A stretch of 64,000 nt of DNA from Dendrophyllia cribrosa. Taxonomy: Eukaryota; Cnidaria; Anthozoa; Scleractinia; Dendrophylliidae. The DNA lies in NCBI GenBank assembly GCA_024195265.1, contig JAJLRJ010000013.1, forward strand, positions 20,005,521-20,069,520, written 5' to 3'. The translations under genes were made by a program, and so were the position numbers. Numbering within the stretch: position 1 is the first letter of the stretch; each line of letters begins with the position of its first letter. Below, in pieces: positions 33,501-40,551 of this stretch. The notes under the pieces were generated by a model. It ran no database searches, had not been told where the DNA came from, and saw only the letters and a list, made by a program, of their open reading frames with translations.

Positions 33501-34004
33501 GGGCTAACAAAAAAGATTTGAATCTACACTGAAACGAAAGACTGCTTAATCAGTGAGAAAAAAAATGTTCAACGAAAAGTCTTTGCAAAGAATGATTTGT
33601 ACTCCTATTTGTACACGCAAAAGTGCGCGCATATGGCGACACATTCGCCACACGCGTCACTCTCCTACTACCTGTAGTGCACGTGGGAGGTTTGCTAAGC
33701 ACTCAAGAAGCTATAGTTGCTCTCAGCTATCGCCTCGAGCAACTCGTACGCTTTTTTCGTGCTTAGCAACCTCCCGCGTGCATCCATAACTCAATGGTTG
33801 CACGCTGCGCGTTCACCATTCCTAATTATATACGAAAGTACCCTCCAGGGGTCTTACCTCCGGTGGATCGTCCTTGACACCCACTGCTTGGTCTGTATCG
33901 GATGACATGCTAAATGTGCGATCAAGACCCCCATTAGTCATCTCCATTCCGTTGCCATTACCTTTACTCGCTTTCGTTCCTTTCGAATGCTTTTTTGGTG
34001 GCAT
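3685..34004 (-). CDS. TRPA1-like: TRPA1-like ankyrin cation channel, N-terminal part (16 exons, truncated by window)
   Basis: Exons, 5' to 3' on the minus strand: 33858-34004, 29463-29547, 22543-22718, 20300-20407, 13434-13542, 12870-12967, 12328-12375, 11904-12089, 11291-11479, 10150-10236, 9423-9508, 7921-8082, 7581-7695, 6300-6469, 5092-5176, 3685-3741. All junctions are GT-AG and phases agree, giving 1908 nt or 636 codons without a stop. Residues about 55-590 are consecutive ankyrin repeats (TPLHxA signatures); residues 590-636 resemble the pre-S1 linker of TRPA1. In the known family this N-terminus is cytosolic and gates a tetrameric Ca2+-permeable channel that senses irritants, heat or both. 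The TRPA1 call rests on the order of degenerate repeats plus the linker (ARW, then KMPDVAE, then a Cys/acidic stretch). The six-helix pore is not seen, so another large ankyrin protein is not fully excluded. Confidence 0.82.
3912..4716. mobile_element. TTAA-flanked TIR element (805 bp)
   Basis: GGTGTTTCGATACAGTTT and about 35 bp in all are repeated inverted at both ends, each directly flanked by TTAA (3908-3911 and 4717-4720). Target choice fits Kolobok- or piggyBac-type elements. It is non-autonomous and lies in an intron of the TRPA1-like gene. Confidence 0.75.
5177..6299. other. Intron of the TRPA1-like gene, nothing recognised
   Basis: AT-rich sequence without a recognisable gene or terminal-repeat element. 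A 129-codon open frame at 5812-6201 has no domain signature. Confidence 0.4.
6679..6755 (+). repeat. tRNA-like sequence, SINE head or tRNA pseudogene
   Basis: A box A (TGGCCTAGTGG, 6691-6701) and a box B-like motif (GGGTTCAACTCCC) have tRNA spacing, and the ends can form an imperfect acceptor stem. The anticodon arm is poor, so this is a tRNA-derived repeat rather than a working gene. Confidence 0.55.
6880..7039. mobile_element. Hairpin MITE, 160 bp
   Basis: CTAATTCAATAAAGGTTGCT and the following GGTCATTGGTAATTGGGCATTG are repeated inverted at the right end. Confidence 0.7.
7042..7297. mobile_element. Hairpin MITE, about 255 bp
   Basis: Roughly 50-bp inverted termini (CAGCTGTTTCGAGAAAGGTT at the left) directly follow the previous MITE; an AT microsatellite adjoins the right end. 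Confidence 0.7.
7581..10236 (-). CDS. TRPA1-like: TRPA1-like gene, exons 10-13 (distal ankyrin repeats)
   Basis: Exon 10 is 10150-10236 (GFTPVHYAARKGK). Exon 11 is 9423-9508 (DTPLHIAAK, lysine codon split). Exon 12 is 7921-8082 (GMTPLHLACYSGHDQVVEFL). Exon 13 is 7581-7695 (KTPLHLAATRGSKRCVVSIL). These are the most canonical repeats of the array and match the well-conserved last ankyrin repeats of TRPA1. A pure CTTC tract (8515-8619) lies about 430 bp upstream of exon 12 in the preceding intron. Confidence 0.83.
8515..8619. repeat. (CTTC)n microsatellite
   Basis: Nearly pure tetranucleotide repeat. The long Lys-Glu-Gly-Arg frame on the other strand is a by-product. Confidence 0.95.
9265..9350 (-). 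repeat. Satellite monomer, dispersed copy
   Basis: One unit of the family tandemly arrayed at 62.45-62.99 kb, in reverse orientation: TTTTGAGTCTGTCAACAAAA then GTGTGACCATTCAAATGAAA. Confidence 0.7.
10237..11290. other. Intron of the TRPA1-like gene with a poly(C) tract
   Basis: Contains C-rich homopolymer 11140-11161 and text related to TTAA-type elements (11080-11175). The 107-codon frame at 10670-10993 shows no known domain. Confidence 0.4.
11291..13542 (-). CDS. TRPA1-like: TRPA1-like gene, exons 5-9 (central ankyrin repeats)
   Basis: Exon 5 is 13434-13542. Its donor must be the second GT (ATG|GTAAAT), because the first GT would put a stop in exon 6. Exon 6 is 12870-12967 (GSSLLHMAVDGG). 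Exon 7 is only 48 bp (12328-12375). Exon 8 is 11904-12089, with two repeats (STAFHLACGQGS and GQTPLHKAAANNH). Exon 9 is 11291-11479 (RTPLFRAAEKGG, then a degenerate repeat). The acceptor of exon 5 ends six bases from the DIRS-like retrotransposon. Confidence 0.82.
12478..12740. repeat. (CAT)n microsatellite and degenerate flank
   Basis: Pure CAT repeats to about 12597, then degenerate CAT/AAT sequence. The poly-Met, poly-Asp and poly-Ser frames here are artefacts. Confidence 0.9.
13549..13606 (-). repeat. Split direct repeat, outer 3' copy (B2)
   Basis: 58 bp identical to 13778-13835, from AGTACATTATCC to ACCCCTGAC. It forms the retrotransposon terminus next to the splice acceptor of the TRPA1-like exon 5. 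Confidence 0.9.
13681..13781 (-). repeat. Split direct repeat A2, adjoining B1 (13778-13835)
   Basis: 101 bp matching 19581-19681 (CTTTGAGCAACGTTCGCAGC to GAATAGTA). It overlaps by four bases the inner copy of the 58-bp repeat (13778-13835), reproducing the junction a circular form would have. Confidence 0.9.
14056..15378 (-). CDS. Tyrosine recombinase with N-terminal zinc ribbon
   Basis: 440 residues. A zinc ribbon (CPSC at about 11-14, CQRC at about 28-31) precedes a second Cys-rich patch (CVYAGLKSKGGCQC) and a phage-integrase-like catalytic domain. The catalytic set is visible: Arg in DRAGDL, HGMR at about 365-368, His in AHVGW near 388, and the nucleophile Tyr in KHYLK near 400. It would integrate the circular cDNA of the element. 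The start codon is 53 bp downstream of the RT stop, so both are probably on one transcript. No disruption is seen. Confidence 0.92.
   Translation of the reverse strand: MPKIFVASVACPSCSYSNDKDFRFCQRCGYKRRELTPHRETMGTSGSPVDMDAIKRRRQALLVKTESTPYSKQRSSLEKEMMQFLAQATPVRGITTATPDDVVNFLIWKDRTGKTVVHADTCVYAGLKSKGGCQCPKRLAFGTVDSLIGKLRSIFSEWGRTLDDFAFPGYGNPAASRKVKSYLTAVREEQLQAGIVPSQAEPLFLRDLAALAQEILRRLKDTNTSPIQLYVCARDQAFFKTQFFAGDRAGDLSRTKTRELLYFPGKDGILFNHTLTKSLRDGTVNMFALKRYKDPALCPITGIETYIKLCDLLHVPIRQGFLFRATNRTGDVTDQSFDSAAAQARLSFYAQQLPGTFSNRRVTLHGMRSGCAVSLALAGVPLESIMAHVGWKTAETAKHYLKMNQVMAPGGISDILACLALDLSEAYQKQNSLTHFTHAF
15432..17585 (-). CDS. Reverse transcriptase / RNase H of DIRS type
   Basis: 717 residues. 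RT fingers and palm about 130-340: RLCVDARFLNLW, KIDDKSGYDH with the first catalytic Asp, TLPFGWKNSP, and YIDD at 260-263 in place of the usual YxDD. RNase H about 435-560 with D441 (STDAS), E477, D502 (VDNQAT) and D551 (NPADYFSR). A C-terminal DIRS-type extension (DLMAL, AFPPFVLIGPLLRFLR, PEPSPLPPWW) follows. It would copy the element RNA into cDNA. The frame is intact. Confidence 0.93.
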   Translation of the reverse strand: MSGDVSPGEMPVIVQGDIIAEVNRIISGDSGDIQNLLFRDPSSFKAGALHNHLPLWDAILTGNSDKARIIGWLANGVDIRSFMRPFKGCFKGVMFDSPMPPRKVFKNHPVCKQFAEFITQSLLQRISTGAVRVWGEVAKVTPPWLVLPLTVEPNKPRLCVDARFLNLWMKDTPFSLETLALVPRFAYQNSHFSKIDDKSGYDHILLSADSQQFFGVEWRGWYLVAATLPFGWKNSPFVYQTVGLGPTSYFRSLGITGSLYIDDRLVGEIFALEGHWSRPIELRDHEYSHQAALAALYVVCTVLINLGYFLGLSKCILSPSTRLTFLGMVIDTSSLAFLVPKEKRIKFAELRESVLSRVSTIPLKSIQKLMGKCISFSLAFPGAKFYIREMGAAIGQASRGGEVTLSPPLREEIEFWRFLDDWQKVIPWIHKRHESMSLSTDASAFRWAAIFHQHPTDSSVGDYWESDLMNEHINVKEMHAVLKALECLPPSVRDCRVDIQVDNQATINAWQGRGPRSLKLNEVARLIFHTVTRRNLALSMSYVPSGVNPADYFSRRLSDSDAMLSPRCWDIVQTVFGGSKGHTMDLMALDSNAQHDRAGIRLPHFTPFPTPGSAGVNVFSQDLSSCDGTITNAYAFPPFVLIGPLLRFLRSQRATVTLVVPEPSPLPPWWPMINAMARRRLLIAPLGCTDAVLFPSKAGFVPKAVNYPLWAFRVGEL
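17966..19602 (-). pseudogene. Gag-like ORF1 of the retrotransposon, spliced and interrupted
   Basis: Two parts in one frame: a Pro/Ala/Gln-rich part (19602 to donor GAG|GTAACT at 19336) and a helical part from 18439 (LAKLLKEVETLRKS). They join in phase 0 if 18440-19335 is spliced out; the acceptor has a strong pyrimidine tract. A TAA interrupts the first part at about 19400. A TAG at 18059-18061 separates the helical part from an in-frame zinc knuckle (C-x2-C-x4-H-x4-C, about 17980-18020) ending at 17966. The architecture (helical gag, then knuckle) is typical for retroelements. Read-through at the TAG is possible; decay is simpler. Confidence 0.7.
18526..18990. repeat. 58-bp tandem repeat within the ORF1 intron of the retrotransposon
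   Basis: About eight units with core AGACCCTTCTCGATCCAATC then a TTGGATCC block and a TCTATAT block. It lies wholly within the predicted intron 18440-19335, so it would be absent from spliced RNA. A poly(T) run precedes it at about 18493. Confidence 0.85.
19581..19681 (-). repeat. Split direct repeat A1 (5' terminus of the retrotransposon)
   Basis: 101 bp matching 13681-13781. It defines the upstream end of the element on the minus strand. Confidence 0.9.
19777..20193. mobile_element. hAT-like non-autonomous element with 8-bp target duplication
   Basis: Bounded by ATTCATCA at 19769-19776 and 20194-20201. Termini are G/C homopolymers followed by an inverted GTACGGGGATGCTCCGCCC-like block at both ends. 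The inside repeats TATATGAAAGGGGTACC. A second copy lies at 42119-42668. It is 100 bp from the exon 4 donor of the TRPA1-like gene. Confidence 0.85.
20300..29547 (-). CDS. TRPA1-like: TRPA1-like gene, exons 2-4 (first ankyrin repeats)
   Basis: Exon 2 (29463-29547) starts the ankyrin region with QLHQAAMSGDESTVEALISK and splits a GAC codon with exon 3. Exon 3 (22543-22718) holds two repeats (FGRTPLHNAILGKQ and RRDTPLHTAVRVGDEK). Exon 4 (20300-20407) adds a repeat with VTPLHLAAGMDR. The intron between exons 2 and 3 (6.8 kb) carries TIR elements and satellite monomers. The short intron between exons 3 and 4 carries a TTAA-flanked element. Confidence 0.82.
20624..20767. mobile_element. Small TIR MITE
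   Basis: AAAAGCCCACCTTTACCC at the left and its inverted form at the right bound about 144 bp. Confidence 0.65.
20768..21840. other. Intronic stretch without recognised gene
   Basis: Pyrimidine-rich 20950-21020 and repeated GGGCGGTTTCGGGCGTTTCA at 21306-21348. Open frames here (for example 20882-21181) have no domain signature. Confidence 0.4.
21841..22444. mobile_element. TTAA-flanked TIR element with G/C homopolymer ends (604 bp)
   Basis: CCCTATTCGGCCTGG at the left is inverted with one mismatch at the right, each directly flanked by TTAA (21837-21840, 22445-22448). Poly(G) and poly(C) runs lie just inside. Internal text is related to the repeats at 2930-3660, 13060-13330 and 51640-51800. 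Confidence 0.75.
22744..23056. mobile_element. hAT-like MITE, degraded
   Basis: Ends GGATCTAGGGGCGGGGAC and CTGGATCCGCC are inverted and of hAT terminal style. A shorter relative lies at 41159-41287. Confidence 0.5.
23511..23846. mobile_element. Inverted-repeat element enclosing a tRNA-like sequence
   Basis: About 50-bp arms (CCTAAAGAATACCGTTCAGA at the left) mirror the right end. Between them, 23645-23730 has a box A (TGGTACAGTGG) and box B-like AGGTTCAATCCT, so a tRNA-derived SINE piece sits inside. Confidence 0.65.
23960..24815. mobile_element. Second member of the AAAGGGGCTATGTC family
   Basis: ATCTATTTGTCTTGATTTT and neighbouring text match 165-300; the right end, with TCTCGCGACAAAGCCCTTTT, matches the termini of the element at 1-590 inverted. 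Confidence 0.55.
26699..27714. mobile_element. pogo/Tigger-like non-autonomous element (1016 bp)
   Basis: Termini CAGTGTGTTGCCCAGTTTCC and the inverted CAGTATGTTGCCC form are flanked by TA on both sides. The core CCAGTTTCCGGCC recurs internally (about 26718, 27113, 27496, 27514). CAGT ends with TA duplication are typical of the pogo branch of Tc1/mariner. Confidence 0.8.
28675..28808. mobile_element. TA-flanked MITE with long TIRs
   Basis: Arms of about 40 bp (TAGAGGTTTTGCACGGCAGC at the left) are inverted and flanked by TA. A distant relative is at 35733-35842. Confidence 0.8.
29270..29345 (-). repeat. Satellite monomer, dispersed copy
   Basis: GTGTGACCATTCAAATGATA with flanking TTGAGTCA matches the unit of the 58-59 kb and 62.5 kb arrays, on the opposite strand. 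Confidence 0.6.
30458..32633. mobile_element. hAT-like element nested in the pogo-like one
   Basis: Inverted termini GGGCGTAGC are flanked by GGGCGTCA and GGGCGTCC, an 8-bp duplication with one mismatch. No transposase was recognised. CGTACGTG repeats at 32578-32617 lie just inside the right end. Another element is nested at 31024-31865. Confidence 0.75.
31024..31865. mobile_element. TTAA-flanked TIR element (842 bp)
   Basis: GGTGGTAGACCTGACTT is inverted at the right end; TTAA directly flanks both ends (31020-31023, 31866-31869). It is nested in the hAT-like element. Confidence 0.8.
32675..32957. mobile_element. MITE with GGGGCCCGTTTCTTGAA ends
   Basis: The left end is repeated inverted (TTCGAGAAACGGGCCCC) at the right end. 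Confidence 0.65.
32993..33230. mobile_element. MITE with CCGGTTGTTCAAA ends
   Basis: Left CCGGTTGTTCAAA and right TTTGAACAACCCG are inverted; inner GGTTAAC/AACCC motifs are also mirrored. Confidence 0.6.
33677..33783. mobile_element. Hairpin MITE near exon 1 of the TRPA1-like gene
   Basis: GTGCACGTGGGAGGTTTGCT is mirrored by the right arm ending GTGCAT. It lies 75 bp inside intron 1. Confidence 0.65.
33858..34004 (-). CDS. TRPA1-like: TRPA1-like gene, first coding exon
   Basis: Encodes 49 residues from the ATG at 34004-34002, starting MPPKKHSKGTK. It is lysine-rich, then Ser/Asp-rich, and ends in phase 0 at DDPPE before a GTAAGA donor at 33857. A strong acceptor-like stretch (pyrimidines then CAG) ends five bases upstream of the ATG, so a non-coding leader exon upstream is likely. 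No promoter motif is recognised. A 106-bp hairpin element (33677-33783) lies 75 bp into intron 1. Confidence 0.75.
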
Positions 34005-34254
34005 AGCTGTACAAGAAACAGAGTTTGTTTCAGCACAGGCTTGCCATCCTATGTTTGTGTTTTATGCTGTGCATCTGAATGGCCGTATACTGAGTTAAAC
34101 CGTTATTTTGAAAATACCGCTTTCGGGAGCAACAAATCACCAAAATAAACACAAAAAAGCAAAGCTAAACAACATGGCAGTGATTTTGAGAGTTTTTATT
34201 TCATTTTCATTGGTTTTAAGAGCCCTAAATTTCGCCTTTAGTGAGACTAGTTTT

Positions 34255-34995
34255 ATAAACCGATACGGCCATTACAGATGCACAGTACACCACACAAACA
34301 GAGGATGTTAAGCCTGTGGTGTGAGACTGGTTTTATAAACCAAATACGGCCATTACAGATACACAGTACACCACACAAACAGAGGATGGTAAGCCTGTGG
34401 TGTGAGACTAGTTTTATATACCAAATACGGCCAATACAGATACACAGTACACCACACAAACAGAGGATGGTAAGCCTGTGGTGTGAGACTAGTTTTGTAT
34501 ACCAAATACGGCCATTACAGATACACAGTACACCACACAAACAGAGGATGGTAAACCTGTGGTGTGAGACTAGTTTTATAAACCCATACGTCCATCACAG
34601 ATACACAGTCCATCACAGATACACAGTACACCACACAAACAGAGGTTGGTAAGCCCGTGGTGTGAGACTAGTTTTATAAACCTATACGTCTAGCACAGAT
34701 GCACAGTACACCACACAAACAGAGGATGGTAAACCTGTGGTGTGAGACTAGTTTTATAAACCCATACGTCCATCACAGATACACAGTCCATCACAGATAC
34801 ACAGTACACCACACAAACAGAGGTTGGTAAGCCTGTGGTGTGAGACTAGTTTTATAAACCTATACGTCTAGCACAGATGCACAGTACACCACACAAACAG
34901 AGGATGGTAAGCCTGTGGTGTGAGACTAGTTTTATAAACCGATACGTCCATCACACATGCACAGTACACCACACAAACAGAGGATGGTGAGCCTG
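34255..34995. repeat. 81-bp minisatellite upstream of the TRPA1-like gene
   Basis: About nine units sharing CACAGTACACCACACAAACA, GTGTGAGACTAGTTTTATA and a CATACGTC/ATACGGCC variant; some units carry a 20-bp internal duplication (CCATCACAGATACACAGT). It starts 250 bp upstream of the coding start. Confidence 0.9.
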
Positions 34996-35732
34996 TGGTT
35001 TCAGTTTAAAGAGGCTACGTCACCAGTTTGGTATTACTTTGAAAAGCCAAAAGACAGACAGACAGACACCTTTATTGAAACAGGGTGATCCCTTCAGTAT
35101 GTATACTGCTGTCAATGGGATCCCTAATATAAAATTATTGACATATCAATAACAGTGGAAACCCAATCACAATGGTCCAGTTTTGTTTACGATATTATTC
35201 TACTAGTGCTCTACGCCAAAAATAAGTGTCTTGGGTTGCAGATAGCTAGTATGGAAAGGGATTGCAACTTCAAAAAATTGAGCCAATTATTTCAAGTTTG
35301 TCGCCATGTATCTTTAAAAACTCGCTGAAACTCTGTTTATATTTTGTCTTTTCGAACATTTTCTTGATATCTTCCTCAGCAGTGTCCTTAAACTATTTCG
35401 TGCACTACAAACGGTGCTTAGCTTTAATTTGAGGAAATTTTCACCCAAAAACATTACAATTCCCGTGACATAGTTTCTATCGAGTTGCAGCAGTTAAAAA
35501 TGCAATCTAATAATCCATTTTCTTATACCCGGTATAAGCATTTTAGTATAAAACTTTCAGATGTTTTGTTAATCAACTTTTAGCACTGAAAATCGTATCC
35601 AATTTAACATAAAATGAAAACTGAATTAGTGCTGCTTCCAGCTCAAATTGTTCTCAGCGATGCGAATAAAATTCCTCATGATTATATTACGCGCGGGCGC
35701 TAACTGATATGTTTAACTCATCGGTGAAACTA

Positions 35733-35842
35733 TTGGTGGTTTGCACTTGTTGAAGGTCAGAACAATGAAATTGTCATCCTTTGGGAATAAAAATATTTTT
35801 ATTGTTTTTGACTTCCAACATGGCCGACGTGCAAACCACCAA
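35733..35842. mobile_element. TA-flanked MITE
   Basis: TTGGTGGTTTGCAC is inverted at the right end with TA on both sides; it resembles 28675-28808. Confidence 0.7.
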
Positions 35843-36251
35843 TATTAGGCTTTGTTCTATAAAATAATATGCGCAGATTACCAAAACGATGTGGTAAGTA
35901 TATTTTGCGTAACCATAAATCTAAAATCTTCAACATATAAAGCAACAAGCTGGACTACGAAAACGATCCAAACACGTGTAAACACGTTTAAACAAGTTGT
36001 TTACACGAAACTGAAAAGGTGTTTCGTTTGAGAAAACTAAAGCCTGGTTTCACGATCGAAGCAAGAACAGGCGCTTGAGCCAGTGGAGGCGTGAAGGAAA
36101 TAGCATTTATGTTAAGATGAAAACGAACTCGACGCCAAATGACTCGGTATAAGTGCAATCAGAGGAACATTTGGATCAAAACGTTTCCTAATCATGTGCT
36201 CGTTCTCATGCCTGCCCCTGTGCTTGCATCGTAAGTGAAACCAGGTTTAAA

Positions 36252-36476
36252 GGTGATGTTACACGGGACGATTCGCAACGACGATTTTTAGCGCGACAAA
36301 ATTAATGACAGGCCAGGATGTTGCAGGAAACAACTTGAGTAAAATTCGTGTTTTTGCGTTGCAAGTTTTTGAAGCTGATTCAAAAACTTTGCAACGCAAA
36401 AATTGCGAAGAAAATCGTCCGCGCACCCATGTTGCGCTAAAAATCGTCGTTGCGAATCGTCCCGTGTAACATCACC
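36252..36476. mobile_element. TTAAA-flanked MITE, long TIRs
   Basis: Arms of about 45 bp (GGTGATGTTACACGGGACGA at the left) are nearly perfect and flanked by TTAAA on both sides. Confidence 0.85.
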
Positions 36477-37766
36477 TTAAAGTGCATGTGATTCCTGGAA
36501 TGGGAGAAGATGCAAATCAATTTGTCATAGACTAAACTGAATTATGAAACAAAAAAGTACATGTTTGATAAGCCGAATTCAGATTGGTAATAATAAACTA
36601 GTAAGAAAGTGATAAATGTACTTACCAAGTTAGTTAAGAAAGCTTTCTTCCAATAACGTGGCTTCGAAGTAAAGATAAAAACTACTACGAACTAAAAATA
36701 AAACCCACTCGAACTCGAGAACAAACAATTTGAAGTATTTTGCATAAAACCAGTAATAATTAGCAAGCAGCAATTGTCAAAGGATATGAGCAATCAAAGT
36801 GAGAACAAAGAGATAATAAATTATTACAACAATCAAGAACACTGCGATGCTTTGATAAACGATTACCTTATTCCGCTAATCTCTCGTACGTGCTGACGTC
36901 TGCTCTCGCAGGCTAAATGATTTCCTACTTCCTATGGCTGTAGTCCTTGGGGTCATTGCGAAGGACGATTCAAGCAATAAAACCAAGAAATATATGTGTA
37001 TTGAGGGCTACAAGTGACGTTTCAGTACTCACGAGAAAAATAGCACGTCTTATATGTTTGCTTAAGTGAGCTTTTCACTTCTCTCGCTGGCACAACGGCT
37101 TACAAAATTTGCATCCGAAAGAAAAGGACTTTACCACCAATTGCTCTATGGATCCATTGTCGGTTCCCGATGCTAAAACTTTAATTAAAGTACTATTCTG
37201 AAATCATCGCGACTGACCAATTTTTGGAAACAGTGGTTGTACTTGGAGGATAGAAGGTCTGTTGAGCTGAAAATACTTTGAATTGAGTACATACCATGTC
37301 AGAGACTGCCGCATTTTAGGGTCTTTCTGCATGTACCGGTACTCATTGTCTTCTATTGTTTGTGAGGCATTGTCAGTTTTTGGTCTCGTTTTGCATTTGT
37401 ATTATTGTCGTTCTTTGTTCCTTTTGTTTTACGTTTATGTGCTCCGGTACATGCAGAAGGTATCGCATTTTATATGCATTCTGATTGTTCTGCTATCTCG
37501 GGGCATTTAATATTGTAAACCGGCCGCCTCCTGGAGGTTGGAATGGCCGAAACCGCCAAGCTTTATTTCGCTCTTTTATCAGTAGTAATTTTGTGTCTCC
37601 ACAACATAATAAAAGTGTCTATTTATTGAATTGTGCTCTCATAATAATACCTTATATACAGGATAGAAGCTGTAAATATAACAACATTTGACCAAAACAA
37701 TAACTCTCTAACATATTTGCCGTGCGTGTATCGCTTCTCAATCACGACTCGTATCCAATCGCTTAC

Positions 37767-38141
37767 GCCCGGTTAAAACGTCGCACTTCACATGTGCCGA
37801 ATCTAATACCTATTAGGGTCGACTCAAATAGTTAAATTCTACATTTGATTTAGACGCCGAATTTAATAGAAAGGCTTTGAATTCATGAGCGAGTTGTTAT
37901 AAACGTTAGAAAAAATGTAGAATTGTGGATTAAACATAATTTAAAAATTCGGTTTGGCACTCATGTGAAGTTTGACGTATAAAACAACTGCCGATCTTCT
38001 GCCGAACATTCGACTGGCTTCAGTCGAAGATGCGGCAGAAGTCGCATTGTCGAATTTAAATTAAGTTAAACGTCGAACTTTCAAGCATTTTATTCCTGAA
38101 TTAGATTTGGTACATGTGAAATGCGACGTTTAAACCGGGCC
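37767..38141. mobile_element. TIR element with GCCCGGTT ends
   Basis: Left GCCCGGTTAAAACGTCGCAC and right inverted GCCCGGTTTAAACGTCGCAT bound 375 bp; inner CACATGT is also mirrored. Confidence 0.7.
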
Positions 38142-38985
38142 TTATTTATTGATTTCAAATAGACGAGAAATTTGAAGCCAGTGAAAATCCATTCGTTTTC
38201 TTCCCCTGGAATTTTTCCATAACACCCTGGGTGTCTCACTTCACTAACAACCCCTTACCTCTTGCACTAAAATCAAATGATTACATACTGACAAGAGTTT
38301 CGTTTACCCCAACAGTTTCCTACTGCGTATGGCTTGAGTTCATCTCTTCTTTTTACTGGTTCAGATAAGGTAATACCGGGAACAGTAAGGAAATGTTCTC
38401 GCAAAGAGTCTTGAAATGATGCGCTCTGACGAAGCACTTAAGCGCTCAAGAAGTTAGGTTTTGAATCTCTCTGCGGTGGCCAGGTACCTTCTCAAGTCAA
38501 TTGTTTACAAAACAAATAATAATAATTGTCTTGTGTATGTTCGATGTTACTTTGGAGTACTCCTATTAACTCCATCATATGTATAAAAAAATTTTTTTTC
38601 TTGCAATGTTTTGTATTTTAGTATTTTAACTTGCTCTTTTCTTTCTTATGTAGGTAGGCGGTCCTTTTCTCTCCACCCTTATTCAGGATTTTGTTTCGTC
38701 GGCGTCTGCGCTGTTGAAATAGGTGACAATCCTGAAAAGAAGAAAGGTTATAAAAGTAATTTCATTGAACCGAACTAGTCCAGCGTTATATATATATATA
38801 CAAAGACAACAATTTCTCTTGATAATGATATGATAGTCATTAGATTATTATAAAATAAGAAGACTAAACAACCAAAATTTTCGGGCTACTGCGAAACAAA
38901 AAAGTTTGAAAACATAATTTGCAACTGAACACAATAGGTCAATTACGACAGTTTTGCTTATTTTCAAACTGGAGAGAAAGAGGGA

Positions 38986-39172
38986 GGGATAGGGGAGATG
39001 GAAGGCTAGGAGGGAGGGGGAGGGGAATTGGGAGGGGAAGGGGAGGGGGAGGGGAATTGGGTGGGGGAGGGGGAGGGGGAGGGGATGGGGAGGGATAGGG
39101 GACATGGAAGGCTAGGGGGAGGGGGAGGGGGAGGGAAAGGGGGAGGGGGAGGGGGAGGGGGAGGGGGAAAGG
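38986..39172. repeat. G-rich low-complexity tract
   Basis: GGGGGA/GGGGA repeats with AATTGG interruptions on the plus strand. Confidence 0.85.
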
Positions 39173-39216
39173 ACACAGTGGGCCGGTGAGTTTATTCAGA
39201 TATGGAGTTTTAACGA

Positions 39217-39890
39217 CTTATCATCATCATCATCATTTTATTAAACAAATAAATTATATACAAAGTTATAGGCACCCGCAGGTAGTATCAAGCTAATCGA
39301 GGCGGGTGCTTTTAGAAATAAATAGATAAATAAGAAATCACATTACAAATAAAATACGGAGATAAATAAATTGGTACATAGATAATTAAAGAAACTGAGT
39401 CTTACAAGATTTTGAGTGAGACATTTAACAAGTCGGATAATTATTTTCACACGTCAAAATAAAATAAAACAAAGGAGAATGTCAAGAAATCATGTCTATT
39501 ATTGTGGGCACGTTAATATACGAATCAGCATTATCAAGTGTTTTGAGGAGTAATTTTCGTAGATTATTTTTGAAAGCATTTTTAGGGAGTGTTTTCAAGG
39601 TGTTCGGCAGCGCATTCCAGACCTTTGCGCCTACCCTCGAAAAGGACTTTCGTTGAATTTCCAATTTTGCACCTTTAATGTAAACGTTATTAGAAGCTGA
39701 AGCTCTGGTGTTATAAGAATGCACTTGGGAAACATTAGTAAACAGATTCGTGATGTTCTTTGGCGCAAGCTTATTCGAGACTTCATACATTAATTTAGAA
39801 ATTGTTTCAAAGTAGATAAAGCTCAGGGGCAGAGTATTAGCATCAATAAATAACATAGGTTGAAACGGCGTTTCAGATACCATACACCTC
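39217..39890 (-). mobile_element. CR1-like LINE, 3' fragment
   Basis: The minus-strand frame 39482-39883 encodes the typical end of CR1/L2-type ORF2: HSYNTRASAS, a block with SFSRVGAKVWNALP, then a leucine-rich end. The 3' end carries an ATG-type short repeat (39217-39236), as in this group. Everything upstream, including the RT palm, is missing. Confidence 0.75.
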
Positions 39891-40144
39891 TTCAGAACCT
39901 CTAATTACATATCGGGCAAATGTATTGTTTTCAGGGCTAGGGTCCATTCTGTTGCTTTTTCTACTGTTTACTCAGCCAATCCTGTGAAACGTTCCGAGAC
40001 GTGCATGCCGCCTCGATCTGAAGTTTTGTAAAGTTTATTTCGGAGTGAAAACCTGCCAACCACTTAGATAAATGCTTGAGTAATATTTACTCACGTGCTG
40101 TTATTTTACTTTAATTGTAAAATTTGGTTCTCATTTTCGAGTCT

Positions 40145-40240
40145 CTGGATAAAACTTTAAAGTTTGTTCATCCAAATGAAAGCTATTCACCAACACTTCC
40201 CCTTGGTACAGTGTGACAGTTTAAATGAAAGCTGTTTGGG
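40145..40240 (-). repeat. Degenerate satellite monomers
   Basis: Two weak copies of the dispersed satellite unit (ATCCAAATGAAAGCT and TTTAAATGAAAGCTG with GAGTACAGTA). Confidence 0.45.
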
Positions 40241-40262
40241 AGTACAGTAGAATCGAGATAAA

Positions 40263-40521
40263 GGTGAAGTAATGCAGGCAAAAAAATCGTGCATTTTGTC
40301 GCGCAACAAAGTTGCGTTGCAGGTTGCAGCCCTGATGTTGCGCGTATTACCACCTACGCACGCAACAAATTTTCATGTTGCAAAAAGTGAAAGAGACGTC
40401 TACTTTCTGCAACATGAAGAATTATTGCGCGGGTAGGTGGTAATAAGCGTAACATCAGGGCTGCATCCTGCAACGAAACATTGTTACGTGACAAGTTGCA
40501 CTTATGTTGCCTGTGATCACC
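40263..40521. mobile_element. GGTG-ended MITE in the 3' flank of the GH10 gene
   Basis: GGTGAAGTAATGCAGGCAA is mirrored by TTGCCTGTGATCACC; the middle is a GTTGC/GCAAC-rich hairpin. The right flank is TTAA, the left is degenerate (ATAA). It ends 31 bp from the stop codon of the GH10 gene, so it probably lies in the 3' UTR. Confidence 0.7.
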
Positions 40522-40551
40522 TTAACTCTCGGAATCTTTATATTTTTCAGT

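Larger units (their letters stand above)
35000..39215. other. Intergenic region with MITEs
   Basis: No gene is supported. It holds a TA-flanked MITE, a TTAA-type MITE and a 375-bp TIR element, listed separately. Frames such as 37283-37510 show hydrophobic chance translation only. A G-rich pentanucleotide-like tract closes it (38986-39172). Confidence 0.5.

Noticed and set aside
34253..34652. Repetitive Cys-rich frames on both strands
   Set aside because: Each unit of the 81-bp minisatellite is a multiple of three, which keeps frames open by chance; no start context or codon bias was seen.
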